From an uncultured bacterium (GTDB lineage Bacteria; Acidobacteriota; Thermoanaerobaculia; Multivoradales; J023): a stretch of 32,962 nucleotides of DNA. The stretch covers positions 1-32,962 of the forward strand of contig CALFAM010000183.1 in NCBI GenBank assembly GCA_937948815.1, written 5' to 3'. The notes beneath the pieces are model-generated. The model worked only from the letters and a program-made list of their open reading frames with translations, was not told the DNA's origin and ran no database searches. This document shows, piece by piece, positions 1-12,300 of this stretch. Both the position numbers and the translations under genes were made by a program. Numbering within the stretch: position 1 is the stretch's first letter; every line of letters begins with the position of its first letter.

Positions 1-375
1 GCCGTCGCCGTCGGTGTCGGCCTGGGCGGGCAGGGTGCCGTGAACGTTGACCTCGTCACCGTCGTCGAGCCCGTCATCATCGGTGTCGGCGTCGTGGGCC
101 GCCGTTCCGTGGACGAGGACCTCATCGCCATCCGAGAGCCCGTCACCATCGGTGTCGGCGAGCGCGGGGTCGCTCTCCGCCGCCTGCTCGGCGAGCAGAT
201 CGAGACCGTCGGCATCGCCATCCGACGAGGTGATGTCCGGCTGCGTGGGATCGAGCCCGTGGTCGATCTCGAAGCCGTCCAACAGGCCGTCCCCGTCGGT
301 GTCCGCGAGCTGCGGCGTGCTGCCGGCCGCCGCTTCGTCGAGGGCCGGCGCACCATCCAGATCGATGTCGGCATG
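1..375 (-). repeat. Gene D: calcium-loop block after the propeller, continuing off the left edge
   Basis: Loops of the same type resume directly after the propeller ('DIDLDG', DTDGDG, DGDADG, DTDGDG, DTDDDG, DTDGDG) and are still running at base 1 in the same frame. The protein therefore continues beyond the window by an unknown length. Confidence 0.9.
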
Positions 376-3300
376 AATGACGGAAAGCACCAGGTCCCGA
401 ACACCCGTCTGACTGTCAGGACGGAGCCAGGCGAGCTGGATGCTGGACGGTCCCGCTGCCAGGTCATAGCCACGGAAGGCGTCGACGCCGTCACCCTCGG
501 TGTTGGCCTGCTGCGGTGCTGCGATGGGTATGCCGTCGCCAGTCAGCGGCCGTGTCAGCAACTGAGCGCTCGTGCCGAACTCGAGGAACGCGATCCACAA
601 GCGGCTTTGGGGATCGAGTGTAGCGACTGGTGTGCTCGAGCCCATGCCGTCCGCGTCGGTCAGAACCCGGGGGCCATCGACGATCAGCGTGCTCGGGTCG
701 GCGGGCGAGCCATCGCGGTCGTCGAGGCTCGGATCGAGCCGCAGCATGACGCCTTCGACCCCCACCGAGCTGTCCTCGTAGACCACCAGCACCTGGCCAT
801 CGTCGCGCACCAGGACGGAGCGCTGGTCTGGCCCGTTGCTGGCGAGCACGGTGCCGTCGATCAATACGGTTCCAGAGCCATCGAGCATCAGGTAGTAGAG
901 GCTGTCCGTGAACGGCAACATCCACACGATGTGCAGGTTGCCGTCCGGATCCAGCGCGAAGGTGGAGCGGGCACGATTGTCAGCGTCGAAGGCCATGCCG
1001 GTCCAGACGGTGGTCTCGGGCACCAGGACACGGCCATCGAGATCGTAGGCCGCGAAGCGAAGCCGTCGTTCGTTGGTCTCGGCGTTGAACTCGATCTCGT
1101 ACTCGTCCCAGATCAGGAAGAGGGTCTGGCCGCGAATGGCGATCGAAGGCGACGCCGCCCGACCGATACCGACACTGCGTGGTTCGGGGGCCGTGGGTGC
1201 ACCTGAGACACCGCTTGCCGGCCGTTGCTTACCGATGCTCGCCTCGAACTCGCCGCCTTCGGGGAAGGCGAGGGTCATCGGCGCGACCACGGTGATCGCC
1301 ATGGGATCAGCTGCCGACCCGTCCTGGTCATCGAGGCCCGGATCGAGGAGCTGGTAGCGGATTCCGTCGACGTTCTCCCAGACCACCGCGATCCTTCCGT
1401 CTTCGGTCGCCGCGAGAGTCGGGGCTCCGCCATTGTCGGGCTCACCGCTGCACCCCGCGGCGAGAGTGGTCGGCGCGATCAGCGGATCGCCGAGTGGGGT
1501 ATGCAGGGCGTAGGTCAGGTCTTCACAGCCCAGGTCGAACGGATCGTTCAGCCAGACCAGGTGCACACCTTGCTCGTCGATCACCATGCTCGGTGCCGAC
1601 ACCGCGCCGGCTGCCACCACGGTCGGTGCCAGGTCGTCGGCTGGATCGAGTGGATCGGTGCCGTCGGCCAGCACCTCTTGGCCATCCGTGCGACCGCCGC
1701 CATCGGTGTCCGCGAGCCGTGGATCGGTCAGGTGCAGGTTGATCTCGTCACCATCGCCGAGCCCGTCGTCGTCGGTGTCAGAGGACAGCGGGTCGGTGAG
1801 GTGCGTGTTGACTTCGTCACCGTCGTTCAGACCGTCGCCATCGGTGTCGGCGTTGTTCGGGTCAGTACCGGCTGCCTGCTCCTCGAGATTGGTCAGACCA
1901 TCCATGTCCGGATCGCCCGGACCATCGCCCGGATTCAAGGGATCGAATCCATTGCGCACTTCGAAGCCGTCGAGCAGGCCGTCGCCATCCGTGTCCGGGT
2001 TGAGCGGATCCGTGCCGAGGAGAGCTTCGTCGTCGTCGGATAGGCCATCCTGGTCACTGTCGAGGAAGGCGAAGAAGTTGACGATGTCGTCTTGCTCGTC
2101 GGGCTGCAGGAAGTCGAGTGCCGAGCCGGTGAGCCCAGCGATCTCCGCGGCATTGGCGAGGCCGGTAGCGCGATCGGCGGCCTGGGACATCAGGTACATC
2201 AGGATCGTGCGGCCGCCAGCCGGCACCGTGACCGTGAAGCGGGCGGTGATCACGTTTCCGAGGGGCAGGCTACTGGTCACACGACTCGGCACGAGGCGGG
2301 CCAAGGGACCGTGGAAGGCCTGGGCCAGCACCCGCTGGTCCGGATTGAGATCCTCGTCGCTGACGATCCAGCGGTCGTCGACCGTGAACGTGGTGTCGCC
2401 GTCGAAGGTGCCAATGACTACGTTGTCCGAGCCAGACGAGCTGTCAAGCGCGGTGGCCAGATCGATCTCGATGGTGATGTCGGACGTGCTGGGGTTCTGC
2501 AGCACGTCGAGCACACGCGCCAGGCCATCGTCGTCCGGCACGAAGACGCGACGACGGTAGTCGACACCGCCAACTTGCCACGGACCGACCCGATAGGCGC
2601 GGTCGTTGGTGCCGAGGATCGGGAAGGCGAGGCCGTTGACCGGCGAATTGGGCAGCGAGTTGCCGTTGATGTCCGGATCGAAGCCACTGAAGGTACGTGT
2701 TGGTGCTTCGACATCGGCGCGGAAGCCGAGCTCCCACGAGAAGCCGTCACCGTCCACCAAGTTCACAGCGTTGGTCGGGATGCCGTCATCAGCCGTGATG
2801 GTCGGATCCGTGTCGTGGAAGTTGACCTCGTCGCCATCGGTCTGGCCGCCGGCATCGGTGTCGGTCACCAGCGGATTGGAACCGTAGACGTTGACCTCGT
2901 CGCCGTCGCCGAGGCCGTCGTTGTCCGTATCGGTATCCAAGGGGTCGGTGCCTGCCGTGACCTCGTCCCCGTCGTTGAGGCCGTCGTCGTCGGTATCCGG
3001 ATCGTTGGGGTCGGTGCCGCGTGCTTGCTCGTCCAGGTTGTTCGAGCCGTCGCCGTCCGGATCGAGCACACCATCGCCACCGACCAATGGATCGAATCCG
3101 TTGCGCACTTCGAAACCGTCGAGAAGGCCGTCGTCGTCGGTATCCGGATCGTTGGGGTCGGTGCCGAGCAGGGCCTCCTCGTCGTCCGTCAAGCCATCGA
3201 GGTCGCTGTCGACGAAGGCGAAGAAGTTGACCACGTCGTCCTGCTCGGCGGCGTCGAGCCCGGCGAGGGTAGAACTGAGGAGCGCGCCGACATTGCCGGC

Positions 3301-6300
3301 TTGCGTGCTCGCGCTCGCCCGGTCGCTGCTCTGGGTGGCGAAGTGCATGAGGATGCGGCGTTCGCCTGGCGGCACCGTGACCGAGAATGTCGCCGTGACG
3401 ATGTCGGTCGAGAGCGACACGGCGGTCGGCTCGATGCGCGCGTTCGGTCCCGAGAAGACATGGCTGACCGCGGGGTCGCCGGAGGCGTCGAGATCGTCGG
3501 TGATCAGCCAGTCGTCGTCGATCGTCAGCACGGCATCGCCGTCGGACGTCGCCACCAGCTCGGTTTCGGCGTTGGATCCGAGGTTCGAGCGGATGGTCAG
3601 GGTGACGGTCTCGGCCTGGGCGCCCTGGTTCTCGAAGATCTCTAGGTAGCGAACGAAGGCGTCGTTCTCGGGTACGAAGACCTTGCGGGTCTGGAACAGG
3701 TTCAGCGTCGACTGGAAGGTCTCGAAGACCAGCTCACGGCCGCCATCCTCGGCGGTGGCACGGCCGAAGCTCGGGAAGCCGCTGCCGTTGCGCAACAGGT
3801 CGAGGCCCGTGTCGAAGGCGTCATCCGTGCCGTCGAGAATGGTGCCATCCGATTGCACGTCCCACCGGAAGGCGGCGCCGTCGAAGAAGACCAGGGGCAG
3901 CAGAAGCTGATCGTCTGTCGGGTCGAGGGGGTCGGTGCCGTCGCTGTTGATCTCGCGACCATCGTCCGCGCCACCGCCATCGGTGTCGACGTTGGTCGGG
4001 TCGGTGCCGTGAAGGTTGACCTCGTCGCCGTCGGAGAGGTTGTCGCCGTCCGTGTCGACCAGCAAGGGATCGCTACCGTGCACCAGCACCTCGTCGCCGT
4101 CGCTGAGGCCATCGCCGTCGGTATCGGCCACGAAGGGATTGGTGGCAGCAGCCTGCTCGCCGAGGTTGTTCAACCCGTCGTTGTCCGTGTCGAGCAGTGC
4201 GTCGGAGGGATCCAGTGGATCGAAGCCTTGGCGCACTTCGTAGCCGTCCAGCATGCCGTCGCCATCGGAATCCGGGTTGGCTGGATCGGTTCCGAGGAGG
4301 ATCTCGGCGGCATTGGTCAGGCCGTCGCCATCGTCATCCGGTCCGGCAACGAAGTTGATCACCCGCTCGCGCTCGTCTCCGCTCATCCGGACGAGCGCTT
4401 GGCCGCCGAGACTGTGGAGCATCTGCGCTTTGGCCACGGCGCTCGCCCGGTCGTTCGACTGGACGCCGAAGCTCATCAGGATGATCCGGTCTCGGGCGGG
4501 CACGGTGAGGTCATACGTCCACTCGATGTCGTCACCGCCTGGCGGTGTCACGCGGAATCCGCTGCGCTCGACCGGCGGTAGGGCCCCGGAGAGCACGTGT
4601 GCCACGGCGGGTGTGCCGCCGCCATCCGTACCGTCGTCGGTCACCAGCCAGTGATCGGCGGAGGTGAATGTGCCGCTGCCTCGGCTGGTGGCCACCAGCT
4701 CGGTCTGGAAGTTCGAGCCCAGGTCGGTATCCGGGGTGAGCTGAACCGTCGTCGCCACTGGCGAGGTGTTGTAGACGATGTCCAGGTAGCGGATCAGACC
4801 GTCGTCGTCCGGGATGAACAGCTTGCGCCAGATGCGCAGGCCGCCGATCGCGTGGGGGCCGATGATCAGCTCGCGGCCCGTCGGGTCACGCCTGCCGGGG
4901 GAGATGTCCGGATAGCGAACACCGTCGACGTGGAGGTCGAAGCCGCCGTCGAACGCATTGTTCGAGCCATTGTTGATGCGGCCGTCCCGTTGAACATCCC
5001 AGAGGAACCCGGTGCCGTCGGTGACATTCCGCGCGAAGCTGGTCGAGAGCCAGTCGTCGGCGCCGACGGTTGGATCGGTCGCGTGCAGGACCAGCTCATC
5101 GAAGTCGCGGGCGCCACCGCCGTCCGAATCGACGAGGATCGGGTTGGTGCCGAAGGTCGTGACCTCTTCGCCATCGAGGAGTAGGTCGCCATCGGTGTCC
5201 TGGAGCAAGGGGTCGCTGCTGTGAACATTGACCTCGTCGCCGTCGTTGAGGCCGTCGCCGTCGGTGTCCGGGTTGCTCGGATCCGTGAAGCGGATCTGCT
5301 CCTGGAAGTTGGTGAGGCCATCGCCGTCGCTGTCGATCAAGCCATCGGAAGGATCGAGGGGGTCGAGGCCGTGCTGCACCTCGAAGCCGTCGGTGAGGCC
5401 GTCATCGTCGCTGTCTGGATCCATCGGGTCGGTCCCGGCGATGATCTCGTCCGCATCCGACAGACCATCGCTGTCAGCATCGGGGAAGGTCAGGAAGTTG
5501 ACCACGTCGGCGAGCTCCGCCGCGCTCATGCCGACCGTCGCCGAGCCCCGCAGTCGTGCCAGATCCTGCGCACCCGTCATGGCCGCCGACAGGTCGTTGG
5601 ACTGCATCGCGAAGGTCATGACGATCGCGCGCCCGCCGGCCGGCACGGTCAGATTCCAGGCGAAGCGGACGTCGTCACTCGAGAGCGACGCGGACTGCGG
5701 CAAGAAGGCCGAAGTCTCGCCGCGCACCACCTGCACGACCATCGGTGCACCGCTCGTGGTGTTCGTGTCGTCCGTGATCACCCACGCATCGTCGCGTCCG
5801 ATCACCAGATCGCCAGACTCGGTATCGCGGACCCGGATGCTGAAGGAGGTCGGGCCCATATCGCTGAAGCGTAGAGCTTCGATCACCAGGTCTTGGTCGT
5901 TCGGATTCTCGAAGATCTCCAAGTGGCGCACGAAGTCGTCGTCCGTGGGCACGAAGACCTTGCGGGTGACCTGCAAGCCGGAGGGACGGATCCAGGGGCC
6001 GATGGTCAGCTCGCGGCCGCCTTCCTCGACTGTGGCACTCGCAAACTGGGCGAAGGCCGTGCCGTCGACGAAAAGATCCAGTCCACCGTCGAAGGCATCG
6101 TTGGAGCCGTCCGCGATGGTGCCGTCCCGCTGGACGTCCCACCGGAAGGCATTGAGGTCGAAGAGATTGGTCGGCAGGCTCTGGCGGTCGTCGGCCGGAT
6201 CCAGCGGATCACGTCCGCTGGCGACTTCCGCGCCGTCCGGAACGCCGCCGCCGTCGGTGTCGGCATTGGTGGGATCGGTGCCGTGGACGTTGACTTCCGC

Positions 6301-9300
6301 AGCGTCGCTCAGCCCATCGGCGTCGCTGTCCGCGGACAGCGGATCCGAGCCGTGGGTGAGCACTTCTGCGCCATCGGTCAGGCCGTCACCGTCGGTGTCG
6401 GCAACATCGGGCAAGGTATCGGCGGCCTGCTCGGCGACATTGTCGAGCCCGTCGCCGTCGCTGTCGAGCGCGCCATCGTTCGGATCGAGGGGATCGAGTC
6501 CACGCAGGACCTCCCAGCCGTCGACCAGGCCATCACCATCGGAGTCCGGGTTGGCCGGATCGGTGCCGAGGACCGCTTCGTCGGCGTCGGGTAGGCCGTC
6601 GCCGTCAGCATCGGGCTCGGCCACGAAGTTGACTACGGCAGCTTGCTCGTCCGCGCTCAGCCGGTCGAGGGCCCCCAGCGCCAGCAGCTCGAGCATGGCG
6701 GCACGGTCCGTGGCCGCCGCGCGGCTGTTCGCCTGGGCGCCGAAGTGCATCATGATGCGGCGTTCGTCGGGCGGCACGCTCAAGGCGAAGGTGAAGTTGA
6801 CGTCGTCGTCGCCCGGTGCCGTGGTCGATGCCGCGATCGGAATCTGCTGGGCCAGCGGACCTCCGAGCACGTGGACGACCGCGGGCGTACCGGCCTGGTC
6901 GGCGTCGTCGGTCACCAGCCAGCGATCGAACATCGACAGGGTGGGGAAGCCACGCGAGGTGGCGACCAGGGTCGTCGACGCGTTGGAGCCGAGGTTGCTG
7001 CGCACTTCCAGGTCGACCACTACGGGTTCGACGTTCGGATTGAACGCAATGTCCAGGTAGCGCACCCAGGCCTGGCCAACCGGCACGAAGATCTTCCGCC
7101 AACCGAGTGCACCGGTGGTCGGATCGGTGTCGGGACCGATGACGATCTCGCGCCCTGTCGGATCGATGGCACCGCTCGATCCAGAAACGAAGAAGCTGGT
7201 GCCGCCCAGGCGGAGGTCGTAAGCGCTGTCGAAGGCATTGGTCGTGCCGTCGAGGATCCGGCCGTCGTTCTGGACGTCCCATCGGAAGCCTTCGCCATCG
7301 ATCAGCAAGCGAGGCAGGTTGATCGAGTTCCAGTCGTCGCCGCCGGCGAATGGGTTGGTGATGTCGAGGAGCAGCTCTTCGAAGTCCGTCCGGCCGCCGC
7401 CGTCGGTGTCGGCCAGGGTCGGATCGGTGAGGTGCTGGTTGATCTCGATGCCGTCGATCAGGAAGTCGCCGTCGGTGTCGCGAACGAGGGGGTCGCTGCC
7501 GCTGCCCACGACTTCTTGTCCATCCGTGGCCCCATCGTCGTCGGTGTCCGGATCCCGTGGATCAGTGAGCGCCGCCTGCTCGCCGACGTTGTCGAGGCCA
7601 TCGCCATCCGCATCGGCGCTGCCATCGGCGGGATCGAGGGGGTCGAAGCCGTTGCGCACTTCGTAGCCATCGAGCAGGCCGTCGCCGTCTGAGTCCGGAT
7701 TGGCGGGGTCGGTACCGAAGACGGCTTCGTCATCGTCCGACAAGCCATCGAGGTCGGCATCCGGGAAGGTGAAGAAGTTGCGGACGTCGGCGAGCTCCGA
7801 GCCCTCCATGCCGGCCAGGGCGCTGCCACCGAGGCGGGTGAGCACTTCGGCGCCGGCGGTCGCTTGCGTCTGTTCGAAGGCCTGGACGGCAAACGTCATG
7901 AAGATGGCGCGCGCGCCCGGCGCCACGGTTACGCGCCAAGCCACGTCGACATCTTCGCCATCGAGCGTCGCCAGGTCGGGCAGGAAGGGTGTGGTGAGGC
8001 CACCGATCACGTGGGCGACGGCCGGGGCGCTACCCACGGGATCGCCGTCGTCGGTGACCAGGAAGCGATCGAAGCGGTCGAACGTGGCGTCGCCGTCGCC
8101 AGTCGCCACCACCACGATCTCACCGCTGAACGGACCCAGGCGACTCTCCATCGCGACGGTCACGGTGATCGGTGTCGCCGTGGGGTTGCTCAGGATGTTC
8201 AGGAAGCGGGCGAACGCTTCGCCGGTCGGCACGAAGACCTTGCGACTGACCTCGAGCCCGCTCATCGTGCGGGTGCTGAGCACCAGCTCGCGTCCACCTT
8301 CTTCGATCACCGCCTCGCTGCTGCCGTTGTAGCTGCTGCCATCGACCCGCAGGCGCATGCCGGCGTCGAAGGCATTGTTGGTGCCGTCGAAGATCGTGCC
8401 GTCGCTCGAGATGTCCCACCGGAAGCCGCCGCCATCGAAGAGGTCTGCCGGCAGTGGGGCGCGATCGTCGGCCGGATTCAAGGGGTCGCGGCCCGTGTCG
8501 ATCTCGTCGCCGTCGCCGAGGCCGCCGCCATCGGTGTCGAATTGGGTCGGATCGGTGGTGTGGGTGATCACCTCATCGCCATCGCTCAGGCCGTCGAGAT
8601 CGGTATCGGCGGCCAGCGGGTCGGTGGCGTGAACGTTGACCTCGTCGCCATCGTTGAGGCCGTCGCCATCCGTGTCGGCAATCGTGGGGTCGGTGCCGGC
8701 GTTCTGCTCGCCGACATTGTCGAGGCCATCGGCGTCGCCATCGAGCGCACCGTCACCCGGCACCAGAGGATCGAAGCCGAACTGCACCTCCCAGCCGTCG
8801 ATCAGGCCGTCGCCGTCTGTGTCGGCGAGGTTCGGGTCCGTACCGAGCGCGATCTCGTCTTCGTCGGGCAGGCCGTCGCCGTCGGCGTCGTCGCGGGCGA
8901 CGAAGTTGACGATGGCGCGCTTCTCGGCATCGGTCAGGCGTGCCAGCGCGCCGCTCCCGAGGAGGGACAGAGACTCGGCGCGGGTGACGGCGTCCGCACC
9001 CAGGATCGCGCGCACGCCATAGTGCAGGACGATTGCGCGGTCGCCCGGCGCCACGTCGACGGTGTAGGTATAACGCACGTCGTCGAAGCTGAAGACCTCG
9101 ATCGCATCTTGCCGGACGCTGGCCAGCGGTCCGGAGATGACGTGGGCTGCCGCGTCGGCGCCGCTGCCGTCGACGTCGTCCGTGACCAGCCAGTGGTCAT
9201 AGATCGAGGGCTCGATGCGTCCCCGAGACGTGGTCGTCACGCGGGTGGCGGCGTCGCTGCTCAGGTTGCTGAACATGCGGGCGTTGTACGACACCGGCGT

Positions 9301-12300
9301 AAGACCCAGGTTGAAGACGATGTCCAGGTAGCGGACGAAGCCGTCACCGGTGGCCGGCACGAAGACCTTGCGCCAGATCTCGAGATCGCCGCGGACCACG
9401 GGGCCGAAGGTCAGCTCACGACCGGTGGGATCGAGCGCCGCCTCGGTCTGCGTGGGGAAGCTGACGAAGTCGACCTGAGAGAGGAAGCCGATGTCGAAGG
9501 GTTGGCGCACACCGTCGCCAATGCTGCCGTCGCGATCGACGAACCAGGTGAAGCCGTCGGCGTCGGTGAGCAGGTGGGGTAGCGCGATCGGGCTCCAGTC
9601 GTCGCTGCCGATCAGCGGGTCCGAGCCGTGAATGCGCGCTTCGAGGTAGTCGTCGGTGCCACCGGCATCGGTGTCAGCCTGCGTCGGATCGGTGCCGAGA
9701 CTGATCTCTTCGCCATCGAGCAGGCGATCACCATCGGTATCGGGCAGCCCTGGATCCGAGCCGTGGATCAGCACTTCGTCACCGTCACTGGCGCCGTCGT
9801 CGTCGCTGTCCGGATCGGTTGGGTCGGTAAAGGCGGCCTGCTCGCCGAGGTTGTCGAGACCGTCGCCGTCGGGATCGGCCGCGCCGTCCGCCGGGTCGAG
9901 GGGGTCGAGGCCGAAGCGCACCTCGAAGCCATCGAGCAGTCCGTCGCCATCACTGTCGGGATTGGCCGGATCGGTGCCGGCAGACGGTTCGTCGGCATCG
10001 GCGAGCCCGTCCTGGTCGGCGTCGGCAAAGGCGAAGAAGTTGGTCACCGCAGCCTGCTCGAAGGCGCTCATACCGGCAAGCGCGCTGCCACCGAGGACCT
10101 CGAGGGTCGCGGCGCGCGCCAAGGCGGTGGCGCGGTCGGCAGCCTGGACACCGAAGTGCATGACGATCTGACGCTCACCAGGTTCGAGACGAAGGCGGTA
10201 GCGGTAGGTGACGATGTCGCCGCCCGGCGCCGTCGTGGTGACCTCGGAGACACGCGTGCGCCCGTTGCGCCCGGCAAAGACGTGGACAACGGCCGGGTTG
10301 CCACTGCCGTCGTTCGCATCGTCGGTTACCAACCAGCGGTCATCGGTGTCGAGGCTCAGGTCGCCGCTCGAAGTTCCGATCAGCGCAGTGTTGCCGTCGG
10401 AGCCGAGGAAGCTCTCGATCAGCACGTCGACCGTGCGGGTGACTGAACCCGTGTTGTCGAAGACGTCGAGGTAGCGAACGAAGGTGTCGTCCGTGGGAAC
10501 GAAGAGCCGGCGCGTGACGCGAACGTCTCCGAGGTCGTCGTCGGGGCCGATCTCGACACCGCGGCTGTTCTGGATCGGCAGCCCGGTGGAAAAGAAGTCG
10601 AAGAGGTCGCCATCGATCCGCAAGCGGAATCCGAGGTCGAAGGCATCGTCGGTGCCGTCGGAGATGATGCCATCGCCCCGAATGTCCCACCGGAAGCCGC
10701 CGCCGTCGAAGAGCTCGAAGAGGAAGGAGACCCGATCATCCGCCGGATCGAGGGGGTCGGTGCCAGCAATGACTTCGCGGCCATCTGTCAGGCCGCCATC
10801 ATCGGTATCGGCATCCAGCGGATCCGTCCCGTGGATGTTGACCTCGTCGGGATCGTCGAGCTGGTCGGCGTCGCCATCCACGAGCAATGGATCGCTGGGC
10901 GTGCCGCCGAGCACCTCGTCGCCGTCGAGCAAGGTGTCACCGTCGCTGTCGGCGAGGTTGGGGTCGGTCCCCTGGTCTTGCTCACCCAGGTTGTCGAGTC
11001 CGTCGAGGTCGCCATCGGCGGTGCCGTCGGCCGGATCGTCGGGGTCGAGACCGAAGAGCACTTCGAAGCCGTCGAGCAGGCCGTCACCATCCGAGTCGGG
11101 GTTGGCCGGGTCCGTGCCGATGATCGCTTCCTCCGCGTCGGTCAGCCCATCGCCATCGGCGTCGGGCCGCGCCACGAAATTGGCGATCGCTTCGAGATCC
11201 GTCATCAAGACCTGGTCGAGCGCGCTGCCTGCCAGAGATTCGAGGGCGGTTGCGCGGGTGACGGCCTCGGCCTGGGTCGTCGTCTTGGCGCCGAAGTGGA
11301 GCAGGGCCAGGCGGCTATTCGGCTCGACCACCATCTGGTAGACGAAGCCGATGTCGTCATTGCCGAAGCGGATCGAGTCGATGACACCGCTCGGCCGGAG
11401 CTCGGCAAGGGGGCCGGCGAAGACGTGGGTGACCGCCGGCCGCTGGCTACCGTCGAGATCATCGGTGATGACCCACCGGTCGAATTCCGAGTAGCGCGGC
11501 ATGTCGCGTGACGTGGCGGCGATCCGGGACGAGAAGTCGGCGCCCAGGTCGCTGGTTACCGTGAACTGTACGTTGACCGGGTCGTCGGTCGGGTTGTCGA
11601 AGATCTCGAGGTACCGCACGAAGCTGTCGTCTGCGGGCACGAAGACGCGGCGGTAAATGTCGAGACCACGGCGTTGGATGGGGCCGAACAAGAAGTTACG
11701 GCGGTCGCGATCGGCGATCGGTGACGAGAAGCCGTAGCCTCCGAGGTCCGTGCTGAAGCTCCAGCCGTTGTCCACCGCATCGTCGGGATCCGCGCTGATC
11801 CGCCCACTGCTTTCGACCGTCCAGCCCACGCCGCTGCCATCGATCAGTGTCAACGGCAGGCCGACCGCGCTCCAATCGTCGAGTGCCGCGAGCGGGTCGG
11901 TACCGTCGAAGCGAATCTCTTCGAAGTCCGTCCGGCCGCCGGTATCCGTGTCGGGATCGGTGGGGTCGGTCAGGTGAACGTTGATCTCGTCGCCGTCGGT
12001 GAGACCGTCGCGATCCGTGTCTGGGTCGAGTGGGTCGCTTCCCGCGCCAATCACTTCCTGGCCGTCGGTGGCGCCATCATCGTCAGTGTCCGGGTCATTC
12101 GGATCGGTGAGCGCATTCTGCTCGCCGACGTTGCTCAAGCCGTCGCCATCGCTGTCGAGGGGGCCGTCCGCCGGGTCGAGAGGATCGAAGCCGAAGCGGA
12201 CTTCGAATCCGTCGAGGAGGCCATCTCCATCCGTGTCCGGGTTGCCCGGATCCGTGCCGAAGCTACCTTCGTCGGCATCGGCAAGTCCGTCTTGGTCGGC

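Noticed and set aside
376..1632. Active sialidase
   Set aside because: The strand pattern resembles BNR propellers, but the arginine triad and other catalytic residues are not recognisable, so only a propeller fold is proposed.
5228..7060. Plus-strand open frames of 400-600 codons opposite the module array (also 7864-9582, 12715-13941, 14672-16312)
   Set aside because: These frames recur with the module period because they are the reverse complement of repeated coding DNA; their products are Ser/Pro-rich or Val/Gly-rich shadows.
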